From Bacillus mesophilus (GTDB lineage: Bacteria; Bacillota; Bacilli; Bacillales; SA4), in NCBI RefSeq assembly GCF_011008845.1, contig NZ_JAAIWM010000002.1:186001-250000 (forward strand): DNA of 64,000 bases, written 5' to 3'. The notes under the pieces were generated by a model, which was not told the DNA's origin, did not search any database, and was given only the letters and a program-made list of their open reading frames with translations. Below, one piece after another: positions 36,311 to 45,184 of this stretch. How positions within the stretch are numbered: the stretch's first letter is position 1; each line of letters opens with the position of its first letter. Made by a program: the position numbers and the translations under genes.

Positions 36311-36775
36311 TCAAGATTTATATTTACCCATTTGTTTTATGTACGGAGTGATAAAACTGCGAGTACCATCAGATAAATTCATGGGTAATTCATTAAGTTT
36401 AAAGAATTTCACATCAATAGATTCCTCTTTATCTACTTTTAAAGTTCTTTTATACTCCTTCGTAACATATACAGCAGTTACAGAATACAATTCATCACCA
36501 TTATTTAATTTTAAATAATAATCTTTACCAGAAAAAACTCCTAAAAGATCTAATTCTCCTATATCAAGACCTGTCTCTTCTTTTACTTCTCTACGTGCGG
36601 TTTCCTCTAATCTTTCGCCAACTTCGGTATTTCCACCAGGTAATCCCCAATCGCCATCAGTTCTATGTTGTAATAACAACTCATTATCTTCATTTACTAT
36701 CAGAACTACAGATCCAGGTAAAAGTAAAGGTGTATTACCAACTAGCTTCCTTAAGCCTTTTACATAATCCGCCAT
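36311..36775 (-). CDS. Nudix hydrolase
   Basis: 154 aa from ATG 36775 (GGGGGGAT before). Nudix box GGNTEVGERLEETARREVKEETG within DWGLPGGNTE. Substrate unknown; layout as in MutT/Nudix proteins of Bacillus accessory regions. Confidence 0.85.
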   Translation of the reverse strand: MADYVKGLRKLVGNTPLLLPGSVVLIVNEDNELLLQHRTDGDWGLPGGNTEVGERLEETARREVKEETGLDIGELDLLGVFSGKDYYLKLNNGDELYSVTAVYVTKEYKRTLKVDKEESIDVKFFKLNELPMNLSDGTRSFITPYIKQMGKYKS

Positions 36776-37227
36776 GAATATCCCCCCATTTATGATTGTT
36801 TCTCTGTACCTTTTCTTATAATTAAGGCATTGACTATTATAAAACAACCTTCCAACTCGTTTTCAATATAATAGCTGATAAAAACTTAATAGTCTTTTAT
36901 TCAATAAATCTCGCAATAATTCCTCCATCAACCTTCAAACATCTCAACCTAGCTTTTCGCCACCATATGTTTAACAACGCTCCTCTTGTTGTTAGTTTTA
37001 AAGCCTTTTAGGCTATAAAGAAAATCGAAGTTACTAATAGATGCAATTAAATGTAAGATTTAGTAAGAGAATTTTGTAAAAGCACTTCTACTAAGTAAAA
37101 AGAGCAGCACTTTGTAGTGTTGCTCTCAAACTCTTGTAGCCCCTTTTTAAAAGTGAGGGTTCATAAACTTTAAAAGTAGATACTAGAGAATGCACCGTGC
37201 AGAGTAGTTATGATTAATGTTAAATAA
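36776..37227. other. Gap of 450 bp without a gene
   Basis: Holds the 5' region of the Nudix gene and, at the other end, the terminator of the murE-like gene. A small AGCC/GGCT hairpin is at about 37005-37018. I see no credible reading frame with a ribosome site. Confidence 0.6.
37097..37127 (-). terminator. Terminator of the MFS-MurE operon
   Basis: AGAGCAACACT, ACAA, AGTGCTGCTCT stem (one wobble) followed by TTTTT on the minus strand, 100 bp past the murE-like stop. Confidence 0.75.
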
Positions 37228-38712
37228 TTAATATTCCTTCTTAGATATTGCCGTTCTCGCTATTTCTTTATCATCAAAATGTATTGTTTTGTCTTTAAAA
37301 CTCTGATAAGTCTCATGACCTTTACCAGCTATTATTACAACATCATTTGAAGTAGCCAAGTTGATTGCTTTATAAATCGCTTCATCTCTATTAACCACTA
37401 ATTCATATGGTACTGAATTAGACTTTATCATTCCTTTTTCAATATCATTCATAATTTTAATAGGATCCTCTGATCGTGGATTATCCGAGGTAACGAAAAC
37501 AACATTACTGTGTCTACTAGCAATCTCCCCCATAATTGGTCGTTTTCCTTTATCTCTATCACCGCCGCAACCAAAAACTGTAATAACTTTACCTTTAGTA
37601 AACTCTTTTATAGTTTTCAATACGTTTTCTAATGCATCTGGTGTATGAGCATAATCAACTACAACAAGAAAATCTTGGCCTTCATCCACTATTTCCATTC
37701 TGCCATTGATACTTGTTAACTGGGATAGACTACTTTTTATTCTTTGAAGAGGTATTCCTTCAATTAACGCTACTGAGATACTAGCTAACGCATTGTATAC
37801 ATTAAACCACCCTAGTAGTTTTAGGTCTATTTCGATTTCTCCTTTAAAGGAACTAAGTAAAAATCGGATTCCTTTTGAAGTCATAGTGATATTTTGTGCG
37901 GAAACATCACATTTATTGTTGATTCCATAAGTAATAACTTCTGCTGAAGTAACTTTACGAAAATACTCAAAACTTGGGTCATCTGCATTAAGAACAGTGT
38001 ATTTTCTATCTTTAGAATTGAATGAATTACCTAGCCTTGAGAATAAGAGACCTTTTGTGTTCCTATATTCTTCAAATGAACCATGATAATCCAAATGGTC
38101 TTGAGTTAGGTTGGTAAATACAGCCGTACTAAAGTTACATCCCATTACACGCTTCATGTCTAACCCTTGGGACGAAACTTCCATCACACAATATTCTGTG
38201 TTATTCTCCCTCATATTTCGAAGGTTTCGTTGTAAAATTGGAGGCTCCTGTGTATTTAAATCAGTTGGATACATCTTACCACCAATCTTTATACCGTTAT
38301 TACCCATTAGACCAGTATTAAGTCCGTAGTCATCAAAGATTTTTTCTATAATATGAGAAGTAGTTGTTTTGCCGTTAGTTCCTGTGATACCAATAAGTTT
38401 CATCTCATTTGAAGGATCATTATAAAAATGAGATGAAATAACTGCCATCGCTTGCCTTGCGTCTTTAACAAATATCTTTGGCACATCAATATCAACTTCA
38501 CGTTCTACTACAAGGGCTACTGCACCATTTACAACGGCATCCTGTGCAAAGAAGTGTCTATCTTCTAGATATCCTTTTATGGCTGGTACGCAGATAAACA
38601 AATTCCCCTTTTCCACTTTTCTTGAATCCATTTGTAAACCTGTAATTTCAATATCCATATCCCCTTGAGTTTCTTTGATCATAAAAAGATCAGCTATGTC
38701 TTTTAACTTCAA
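37228..38712 (-). CDS. MurE-type UDP-MurNAc-tripeptide ligase, probable second copy
   Basis: 494 aa Mur ligase. ATP loop GTNGKTTT (111-118), carbamylated-Lys region with MEVSSQGL, and DNPR (410-413), the signature for adding meso-diaminopimelate. It is not in a dcw cluster, so the cell most likely has the normal murE elsewhere. It is in one operon with an MFS exporter behind a T-box leader. TTG start with GAGGGG upstream. True acceptor and amino acid are not known; the DNPR motif says DAP. Confidence 0.85.
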   Translation of the reverse strand: MKLKDIADLFMIKETQGDMDIEITGLQMDSRKVEKGNLFICVPAIKGYLEDRHFFAQDAVVNGAVALVVEREVDIDVPKIFVKDARQAMAVISSHFYNDPSNEMKLIGITGTNGKTTTSHIIEKIFDDYGLNTGLMGNNGIKIGGKMYPTDLNTQEPPILQRNLRNMRENNTEYCVMEVSSQGLDMKRVMGCNFSTAVFTNLTQDHLDYHGSFEEYRNTKGLLFSRLGNSFNSKDRKYTVLNADDPSFEYFRKVTSAEVITYGINNKCDVSAQNITMTSKGIRFLLSSFKGEIEIDLKLLGWFNVYNALASISVALIEGIPLQRIKSSLSQLTSINGRMEIVDEGQDFLVVVDYAHTPDALENVLKTIKEFTKGKVITVFGCGGDRDKGKRPIMGEIASRHSNVVFVTSDNPRSEDPIKIMNDIEKGMIKSNSVPYELVVNRDEAIYKAINLATSNDVVIIAGKGHETYQSFKDKTIHFDDKEIARTAISKKEY

Positions 38713-38813
38713 ATCAGGACCCCTCTCAAAGAACTATTTATATCACTTTTATTTCCATTTATAATTTTATTATAATTCTTATTGAATTATCACTTTCCCT
38801 TTATCTCTAGCAT

Positions 38814-40073
38814 CTATGCTCCATTAGTTCCTATAGGTTCAAATTGGAATATATGACTTCTTGAAGGTAATAGTGAAACCATACATAAAATGATGGATAA
38901 TATCACCATGACTAAAACACCTATAATAACAGCTATCTGAATGGAAACCATATGAGCAAAAATCCCAATAATACTGGTTGCTATTATAATTAAAATGGCT
39001 TGAAATATACTATAGACACTTCCAATCCTCCCCATTACGTCAACTGGAATATTGTTTTGATAAAAGGTTAGAAAACCAGTATTAGAAAAGGCAATAAAAA
39101 AGGCAAGAATAAAAAAGCCTACTGCAGCAACAATAAATGTGCTTGAAAATGCATATATGATATAACCAATTGAAACTACGAGAGTTCCAACACCTATTAA
39201 AACAGAGGTGTGAATTTTCTCTACAAATAAAGAGTTGATTAAAGCACCAAATACAATACCTGCTCCAGCAATCGTTACTAAGAAACCATATTCACTATCA
39301 GATAAAGAAAGGACTTCCTTAGCAAAAGCTGCTTCAAGAGAATCGACAGCACTTGCCATTATGATCATAACACCACTAAACAATAAGTAAATTAATATAA
39401 CATATTGGTTCCTTCTGGTATACTCAAATACTTCTAATACATCCTTTCTAATTACATTCAACGATACTCCATTATTAGAAGAACAGACACTTGATTGTTT
39501 CTCTATATCAGGCAGCAAAACTAATGTTATTAAACCTGATAAGAGTAAGGCTATTGCATTAATATAGATTGCAAATAGTGGACTTCCAATTAAAAATAAC
39601 ATCCCTGCTACTGCTGGGCCCATTAAAAATGCACCAGATGTAATTAAGCTATGAAGAGAGTTAAATTGTTTCCGTTGTTCTTGTGGAATAAGTTTTGTTA
39701 TATAAGTCATAGATGTTGGACCAAACATTGAACTTCCCATATTGATAAAAAATACTAGTAAATAGATTATAGATATTGTTGAAAAGAATGGTAATAAAGC
39801 TATAAATAAAGCCCTGATTATATCGAGTGTAACCATAAGCTTTCGTTTGTTGTAACGATCTATAAGACTTCCCGCCCAAAAGTTGGTACATAAAGTAGCT
39901 AATGGCCTAATGATATATAAACCAGAAACAGCTAGTGCTGAGCCAGTCATATCAAATATAATTAAATTCAGGGCAATAAAATAGATCCACTCACCGATAT
40001 TGGAGAATCCGATTCCTACTAATAAGATTGATGGGTATTTCCATAATGCTAGCCTACTCTTCAGATTCAACAT
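38814..40073 (-). CDS. MFS efflux transporter (macrolide-efflux type)
   Basis: About 419 aa with twelve predicted helices. The early GEWIYFIALNLIIFDMTGS and the DRYNKRKLM loop are typical of the MFS_3/MefA-like drug exporters. ATG 40073 is close to GGGGGG; TTG three bases later has better spacing. First gene after the T-box and 100 bp before the MurE-like gene, so both should be switched together by uncharged tRNA. Cargo unknown. Confidence 0.8.
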   Translation of the reverse strand: MLNLKSRLALWKYPSILLVGIGFSNIGEWIYFIALNLIIFDMTGSALAVSGLYIIRPLATLCTNFWAGSLIDRYNKRKLMVTLDIIRALFIALLPFFSTISIIYLLVFFINMGSSMFGPTSMTYITKLIPQEQRKQFNSLHSLITSGAFLMGPAVAGMLFLIGSPLFAIYINAIALLLSGLITLVLLPDIEKQSSVCSSNNGVSLNVIRKDVLEVFEYTRRNQYVILIYLLFSGVMIIMASAVDSLEAAFAKEVLSLSDSEYGFLVTIAGAGIVFGALINSLFVEKIHTSVLIGVGTLVVSIGYIIYAFSSTFIVAAVGFFILAFFIAFSNTGFLTFYQNNIPVDVMGRIGSVYSIFQAILIIIATSIIGIFAHMVSIQIAVIIGVLVMVILSIILCMVSLLPSRSHIFQFEPIGTNGA

Positions 40074-40118
40074 GATCCCCCCAATGTCTTTATTCATTAG
40101 TCATTAATGCTTTAAAAC

Positions 40119-40395
40119 AAAAAAATCCCACCCCCAAGACTTTTAAGCCTTGAGGACGAGATCATATCTTCGTGTTGCCACCTCAGTTTATTAATATGTC
40201 GCCATATTAATCTTATCAGGTACAAATCCATACCTTATCTCTTTAACGGGAGCTCCCGCCACAGCATCCCCAATTGGTTCCGATGTAGTGCTCAGAGTCT
40301 TGGTTCAATAACCTATTCTTACTCCTTTTCAGCAAACGGAGCTCTCTGGGAAGAAACTGGTTTATTTACTCTTCTCTTCATAGCATTGGTTTAAG
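40119..40395 (-). promoter_or_regulatory. T-box riboswitch, specifier probably CAA (Gln)
   Basis: Minus-strand leader with Stem I (AGAGAGC, AGTA and GAAC-loop motifs), the T-box element AACTGAGGTGGCAACACG at 40170-40187, and a terminator (GTCCTCAAGG / TCTTGGGGGT core, T7 at 40125-40119). Aligned with glyQS leaders, where GAAA-GGC-A carries the Gly codon, this one reads GAAC-CAA-G, so CAA at 40302-40300 is the specifier. The T-box base (UGGC) would pair with discriminator G, as in tRNA-Gln. CCA (Pro) is the alternative register. Controls the MFS and MurE-like genes. Confidence 0.85.
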
Positions 40396-40403
40396 TTGTT
40401 TTA

Positions 40404-40432
40404 ATTTTACAGATGTTAACAATTTAAGTAAA
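40404..40432 (-). promoter_or_regulatory. Sigma-A-like promoter of the T-box operon
   Basis: TTTACT (40432-40427), 17 bp, TAAAAT (40409-40404) on the minus strand, placed just before the T-box leader. Confidence 0.55.
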
Positions 40433-40543
40433 GACCAATTTTAATGCACTTAAATGAAATAGGACTGGAACTTAGGCGATTATACTCACTGTACCCGTAA
40501 GAGCACCCCAATCCTATGTCCCAAAAAGTTTAGAACTGCTTCT

Positions 40544-40572
40544 AAAAAGACTTTACCCATATGGATAAAGCC
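40544..40572 (-). terminator. Terminator of the 40597 lipoprotein gene
   Basis: Minus strand GGCTTTATCC, ATAT, GGGTAAAGTC with TTTTT after it. Confidence 0.75.
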
Positions 40573-40596
40573 TTCCTTTCTAATTAAAACCATAGT

Positions 40597-41034
40597 TTAT
40601 TTTTGTAAAAATGCTAAGAGATCTTCGTATGAATAGGATGTGTGGACTAACTTGTTAGTATCAAAGACTAAGAATGCAGGTTCCTGAGTAATTTCAATAG
40701 AAGGATGTTGTTCTTTGAAGTTTTCTAAGGAAGACTGATTGCTTACACTATCAATCACTTTCTTTATTTTGGCCTTGGTAAGATCATTGGGATGAATGAC
40801 AGTGCTACCTATGGTATGTACTGCAAATGTATTATTTTTTTGGGCTAATAATCCAGAAGAATCAAAAGGATTAACCTGTTGTTCCACTGTAGTATCAGTA
40901 GAACATGCAATTAACATTGAGATTAATATTAATAAAATAAGAAGAAGTTTAGATTTCAATTGGTTTAACACCCACTTTCTATATAAAAACATTTTATTAT
41001 AAGATTGACTATTTTGAAAGTTATAAAAAGACAC
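40597..41034 (-). CDS. Lipoprotein, unknown
   Basis: Hydrophobic signal LLLILLILISMLIAC with lipobox, then about 95 residues ending YEDLLAFLQK; EPAFLVFDTNKLVHTSYSYEDLLAFL resembles a thioredoxin-like end but no CxxC is present. The start is uncertain: ATG 41034 lies well before the signal; GTG 40971 or a nearby TTG is more likely. Confidence 0.6.
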   Translation of the reverse strand: MSFYNFQNSQSYNKMFLYRKWVLNQLKSKLLLILLILISMLIACSTDTTVEQQVNPFDSSGLLAQKNNTFAVHTIGSTVIHPNDLTKAKIKKVIDSVSNQSSLENFKEQHPSIEITQEPAFLVFDTNKLVHTSYSYEDLLAFLQK

Positions 41035-41092
41035 AGTATGTACTTTTCTAATTTCCTCCCCTTATCCTTTGACTAAGTACAATTATCCATAT

Positions 41093-41132
41093 AAAAAAGC
41101 GTTAATCCTGATTATTAGGATCAACACTTTTT
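41093..41132 (-). terminator. Terminator of the 41159 gene (recurrent-family hairpin)
   Basis: Minus strand AGTGTTGATCCT ... AGGATTAACGCT with two mismatches, then TTTTTT. Confidence 0.65.
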
Positions 41133-41158
41133 ATGCATGTATATACAAAATTCTTATA

Positions 41159-41632
41159 TTACCTTACCGGAACATTGAAGTCTTTTTTATAAAATCTAAC
41201 TGGGACATTAAAGTCCTGTTTATAGAACTGGTCAGAAGCCTCATTCTGCCACATAATAGAAACAGTAAATTCCTTTGTATTTTTGGCAACAGGAAAGTGT
41301 TGCACATTTATAATTTCTTCATTTGCAAGCTTTACATCTGTTCCTTTAGTTTGGTTCAAAGACATTCCATAATCAAAGGTTTTTCCTTCTTCTTTCCTAA
41401 ATGTATGTACTGTCACATTATGTTTTTTACCCTCATTGTTAACAATTCGCAAAGAAAAAACATCTGCATTCTCATTACCTTTAGACATTTCTTCATTCTT
41501 GATTTCAGCTTCTTCTAGTGTTAGTGTCCATTCATCAGACTCAAACACAATGGGCTCTCCACTTGATTTGGCTTCAGTCGATTGCGGAATAGATACTAAT
41601 GTAAACATTACTAGGAATATCAATTTTCTCAT
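41159..41632 (-). CDS. Secreted protein with duplicated C-terminal 11 residues
   Basis: 157 aa, signal peptide RKLIFLVMFTLVSIPQSTEA. The C-terminus repeats FYKQDFNVPVR then FYKKDFNVPVR, a tandem 33-bp duplication with a few changes. The rest is beta-rich; family unknown. A terminator follows. Confidence 0.65.
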   Translation of the reverse strand: MRKLIFLVMFTLVSIPQSTEAKSSGEPIVFESDEWTLTLEEAEIKNEEMSKGNENADVFSLRIVNNEGKKHNVTVHTFRKEEGKTFDYGMSLNQTKGTDVKLANEEIINVQHFPVAKNTKEFTVSIMWQNEASDQFYKQDFNVPVRFYKKDFNVPVR

Positions 41633-41777
41633 ACATTATCACACCCTCAAAAAAAAATGTTTGGGGTTAGTATGTACAAACCTTTTTATTATTATAAAAC
41701 TTTTTCTAAAATGTTCCGCAAGTTATACTCCAAATATATAAAGCGGCAGCAGGACCTCTCTATGATCATGAGCATAT

Positions 41778-42002
41778 TTACTGCTTAATTAATTTCATAA
41801 TTAAACTGACTATGACTGAAAAGATTGTATAAGCCACAGCCCAACCAAAGAACGATTCATTAAAAGCTGTGAAAGTTAAGATGGTGAATATAATGAAAGT
41901 CAATACGGGTATCACAAACCAACTTTTAACTAAAAGAAAACCGATAATTGATGCGAGAAGTACAATAAAAGGAAATATAAAAATTACCATAAGAAATGCC
42001 AT
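41778..42002 (-). CDS. DUF2651 family membrane protein (YbeF-like)
   Basis: 74 aa with three helices; the pattern FIFPFIVLLASIIGFLLVK, LTFTAFNESFFGWAVAYTIFS matches the small Bacillus DUF2651/YbeF proteins. AAAGGGG before ATG. Function unknown. Confidence 0.75.
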   Translation of the reverse strand: MAFLMVIFIFPFIVLLASIIGFLLVKSWFVIPVLTFIIFTILTFTAFNESFFGWAVAYTIFSVIVSLIMKLIKQ

Positions 42003-42162
42003 ATCTTTACCCCTTTTTTATAAATAACCTATAGCTATGTCAATTTTAGTTATTATTAAAACAAACCTTATGCCTACTTCATCAACAATGTTTACTGTCC
42101 CTGTAGCGATGAGTAAGGCTCGCACCTGGTAATAAAATAGAGCATTTAATTAAAATTTAAAT

Positions 42163-42411
42163 TTACATAGTAGAATAATCTATTAAAAGTCCTAAAATTA
42201 TTAATATAATGCCTATTGAGAAATGTACTCTTTTTTCATTTAATCCAGTTTTCTCACATAGGTATATCGGAATCCCAATTGACGCTAAATATTGTAGGCT
42301 GTTAAGAATGTAGCTTTCTTTAAAGATAATGATATTGGGGTTATATTGATAAATTCCTGAAACTAACCCAAATATGAAAAGCATCATTGGTATTCTTAAT
42401 TTCCATTTCAT
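42163..42411 (-). CDS. Small membrane protein, 82 aa
   Basis: Three hydrophobic stretches around short loops (LRIPMMLFIFGLVSGIY, LQYLASIGIPIYLCEKTG, FSIGIILIILGLLID). GGGAGAAT before ATG. Unknown. Confidence 0.6.
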   Translation of the reverse strand: MKWKLRIPMMLFIFGLVSGIYQYNPNIIIFKESYILNSLQYLASIGIPIYLCEKTGLNEKRVHFSIGIILIILGLLIDYSTM

Positions 42412-42518
42412 GGTTAATTCTCCCTGATCAACATATTTTTGATGTGTTCCATCCTTCTGTTACTTTACTTAGAACAACTACAATGATTACTAAAATATAA
42501 ATTTTTACTATTAACCTA

Positions 42519-43046
42519 CTATTCTAGCGGTTTTAATAAATGCCCAATTAATTCATTTGATATACTTAATGCTTCTTTTCTGTTTGTTGCTGGGGCAGAA
42601 ATTAATAGCCCGTCTTCTGGCCCCCATTCATGATAAGGATTACTTCTTTTTGACTCAACTAATTCATAAATAGTAATACTTAGTTTACTCAAATCCTTAT
42701 TTATATAAAGATTACCATAGATATTGTGATCAGCTGGTTTGGAATAATCACTGAAAAACAATGTACCGTTCCTTTCAAGAAAAACAACTTCAACGTTCTC
42801 CTTATCGATGAGAATATCTGTTGGCACATCTCCTTTTATATCTATAGTTCCTTTAAAACGATCTTGATTAAATATATTATTATAAAAACCACCTTTAATT
42901 GTTATTCTAACTCTTTCATTTATTTCATTCCTCTTCTCACCAACTCCGTATACGAATCCATCAATTTCTTGATTAATTTCTTTTGGAAAAGAAGACCATA
43001 CAACGAAGCTAACTAAACTTATAAAACTTATGAAGACTATTAACAA
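42519..43046 (-). CDS. Membrane-anchored protein, unknown; possible ATT start
   Basis: 175 aa from TTG 43046. N-terminal helix then an outside domain ending LISAPATNRKEALSISNELI. In frame, nine bases earlier, an ATT (43055) would restore a normal KKLLIVF start and sits 12 bases after GGGGGTG. The situation is like the ATA start at 36218. Confidence 0.55.
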   Translation of the reverse strand: MLIVFISFISLVSFVVWSSFPKEINQEIDGFVYGVGEKRNEINERVRITIKGGFYNNIFNQDRFKGTIDIKGDVPTDILIDKENVEVVFLERNGTLFFSDYSKPADHNIYGNLYINKDLSKLSITIYELVESKRSNPYHEWGPEDGLLISAPATNRKEALSISNELIGHLLKPLE

Positions 43047-43078
43047 CTTCTTAATGTTTATTGGAGTACACCCCCAAA

Positions 43079-43525
43079 TTATTTTTTCAACTCGGTGTAT
43101 TCACCTGTATGAGGATTAAATGAGAACAAAACTTCTGAATTCTGCTTTTTACCTTTTATATAATAAAATTCATTACCATCCACTGTAATAGTTTTAAAAT
43201 TGCTCTCTGATATTGTTACTTGGTAATGAGACTTAATCATTTCTTGGGCATGTTTGTATGTATACTCTGGTTTAGAAATAAAGAATATGACGGGAATGAC
43301 TACTAAAATAACTAGTCCCAAAGTTAAATTAAAGTTATGGTATTTTTCTTTATGATCAATGACAGAAAAGCCCATAAATGAAGAAATTATTACCAGTACT
43401 AGGAATGGGATAAAAAATGTGGAATTATTTAAATGGTGATATTCTTTTGAAACAAAATATATTAAAGACAGTTCAATTAAGGATGCTACCATTAATAGAA
43501 TAAGGATTGATATTCTTTTCTTCAT
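43079..43525 (-). CDS. Membrane protein with extracytoplasmic tail
   Basis: 148 aa: three N-terminal helices, then a tail of about 60 residues ending EVLFSFNPHTGEYTEL, which looks like a PepSY-type end. GGAGGTTT before ATG. Not assigned. Confidence 0.6.
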   Translation of the reverse strand: MKKRISILILLMVASLIELSLIYFVSKEYHHLNNSTFFIPFLVLVIISSFMGFSVIDHKEKYHNFNLTLGLVILVVIPVIFFISKPEYTYKHAQEMIKSHYQVTISESNFKTITVDGNEFYYIKGKKQNSEVLFSFNPHTGEYTELKK

Positions 43526-43542
43526 TCAAACCTCCACAATGA

Positions 43543-43947
43543 TCATTTGTAAATCCAGCTCATTACAAATTTAGTCAAAGTTAATCTCAATAAATAGCTT
43601 AAATGAAAATAGATTAACGCTGGTAATACACCTAATAATAGAAGCGGTTGAATTGTAACATCTAAGAAATTGCCTTGAACCAATGTAAATCCAGCAAGTG
43701 CTACTATACCGAATAAAGCATATAGGATAACCGAGAGCATGTATCTTGAAAATGTCCTTTTCGTGTTTAATTTGTCTAAAATAGAAAATTCGATTACATA
43801 AGAACAAAAACCCCCAACTATTAAAAATATAGGTAGAGAAACCAGGAATACTACATTTAGATATCCGGATTCATTTGCGTTGGTTACAAAAAAGGCAAAA
43901 GCAATAGCGCTTATAACAGAAGCGAGCACTTTTTCAGTAAAATACAT
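43543..43947 (-). CDS. Membrane protein, 134 aa
   Basis: Four hydrophobic helices. GAGAGGGG before ATG. It lies 17 bp from the 43079 gene and may share its transcript. Unknown family. Confidence 0.6.
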   Translation of the reverse strand: MYFTEKVLASVISAIAFAFFVTNANESGYLNVVFLVSLPIFLIVGGFCSYVIEFSILDKLNTKRTFSRYMLSVILYALFGIVALAGFTLVQGNFLDVTIQPLLLLGVLPALIYFHLSYLLRLTLTKFVMSWIYK

Positions 43948-44005
43948 AAAAAGACCCCTCTCAATGTTTGTCCCTTACACTTTCCTGTTAGCTTATATTT
44001 TCAGT

Positions 44006-44164
44006 CTATTTTTCGAGTTCAGATAATTTATTTTTTATAACAGTTAGATCTGATTCTAGTTGTTTCATTTTTTTCGATGAATCGATACCATTACTAACAC
44101 CATAGGAGATAATTGCATATAAAATAACTATAGCTGATAAACAACTTAATATTACAAAAATCAT
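44006..44164 (-). CDS. Small single-helix membrane protein with coiled coil
   Basis: 52 aa, ATG after AGAGGTGA. Helix FVILSCLSAIVILYAIISYGV, then SNGIDSSKKMKQLESDLTVIKNKLSELEK as a coiled coil (given here in parts). Same plan and shared GIDxS as the 30413 product. Confidence 0.65.
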   Translation of the reverse strand: MIFVILSCLSAIVILYAIISYGVSNGIDSSKKMKQLESDLTVIKNKLSELEK

Positions 44165-44205
44165 ATAATCACCTCTTCAATCGTACATAGATAATTAATT
44201 CAACA

Positions 44206-44238
44206 AATAAAAGCATTAATCCTCCTTGGACTAATGCT
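44206..44238 (-). terminator. Terminator of the MerR-SRPBCC operon (recurrent-family hairpin)
   Basis: AGCATTAGTCC, N5, GGATTAATGCT and TTTTATTTG on the minus strand. Differs at one base from the copy at 60797-60823. Confidence 0.75.
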
Positions 44239-44315
44239 CAACCGTGGTTACGATACTTATGTAGCCCTTAACCCAAAGAACCACAGCAGCTTAATGAATA
44301 ACCACTTGCTTCTTA

Positions 44316-44768
44316 CTAAGATTTAATGGCTTCTTGTCTAACCTTTTGCATAAATTCTTGGATCACCAAATTATTGCTTCTTTCACTTCCTAGTTTCAAC
44401 ATCGCTCTGCCAACAAAGTTTACTCCTCTATTTTGACCTTCATAAATAAATTTTGTTTGAGACTCATCAATTTTAAACAAAGTAAAGGTAAGGGTAATTT
44501 CAAATGCTTTTCCTAACACAAACTTAATTTTCTTGTTCTTTTGGATTTCACTATCTTCGTACGCTAATGTTTCGACAATATAGGTTTCAACACGTTTACC
44601 TTCACGATACTTTTGCTGATGCTTTGCTCCTACTTCCCCTTCTCGCTTTTCAATTAAATGATGCTCTTCTATTTTAGGCATGATTTTTTTAATATTTTGA
44701 TCCGCGAAAAGTTCCCAAACTTTTTCAATATTAGCGTCTATAGTAATCTCTTCTTTCCATTGCATCAC
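44316..44768 (-). CDS. SRPBCC-family protein
   Basis: 150 aa START/Bet v1-like fold: WKEEITIDANIEKVWELFADQ opening, KIKFVLGKAFEITLTFTLF strands and a long C-terminal helix. Such proteins bind hydrophobic ligands. It starts at the last base of the MerR gene stop, so both are translated together and the regulator may respond to the same ligand. Confidence 0.8.
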   Translation of the reverse strand: MMQWKEEITIDANIEKVWELFADQNIKKIMPKIEEHHLIEKREGEVGAKHQQKYREGKRVETYIVETLAYEDSEIQKNKKIKFVLGKAFEITLTFTLFKIDESQTKFIYEGQNRGVNFVGRAMLKLGSERSNNLVIQEFMQKVRQEAIKS

Positions 44769-45109
44769 TAACTCTCCTCCTTACCTGATGCTAGAAACTC
44801 ATCAATCTCTTTAACTTGAAGTCGAAGTTCCTTAATTTGCATCTGTATTATTTTCTTTTTTTGCTTTAACAAGTCTTCTAAATGCGTAAATGACTTGTCC
44901 TCCATTACTGAAATCATCTCTTGAATAGTAAATCTGAATTTTCTCAATTGAACCAAAAGGATCGCAAGAAAGTAACTCCCATCATCATAGTATCGGTAGT
45001 TGTTATTCGGATCTATGAAGGCTGGTTCTAGTAATTTCACTTCTGCATAATATCGTAATGTTTCTTTACTTAGTCCCGTCATTTCGGCAAACTCACTTAT
45101 CTTGTACAT
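44768..45109 (-). CDS. MerR-family transcriptional regulator
   Basis: 113 aa from ATG 45109 (GGGTGAGGG before). N-terminal winged helix YKISEFAEMTGLSKETLRYYAEVKLLEP in parts, DPNNNYRYY wing, then a dimerisation helix. No effector domain beyond the coiled coil and no cysteine metal site. Partner is the SRPBCC gene. Confidence 0.88.
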   Translation of the reverse strand: MYKISEFAEMTGLSKETLRYYAEVKLLEPAFIDPNNNYRYYDDGSYFLAILLVQLRKFRFTIQEMISVMEDKSFTHLEDLLKQKKKIIQMQIKELRLQVKEIDEFLASGKEES

Positions 45110-45137
45110 AACCCTCACCCTATAATAATGATAATAA

Positions 45138-45159
45138 ACCCTGTGGCACACCACAGGGT
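45138..45159 (-). terminator. Terminator of the RidA gene
   Basis: Perfect 9-bp stem ACCCTGTGG / CCACAGGGT, 4-base loop, then TTATTAT on the minus strand. Confidence 0.7.
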
Positions 45160-45184
45160 CAATGGTTATCTTATATTTTTGTAT

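Noticed and set aside
37228-38712. Housekeeping murE
   Set aside because: None of the usual neighbours (mraY, murD, ftsL, pbpB) is present; the T-box and MFS partner point to an accessory copy.
41069-41518. Plus-strand 149-residue frame
   Set aside because: Antisense to the secreted protein gene at 41159-41632; Phe/Ile-rich composition typical of a shadow frame.
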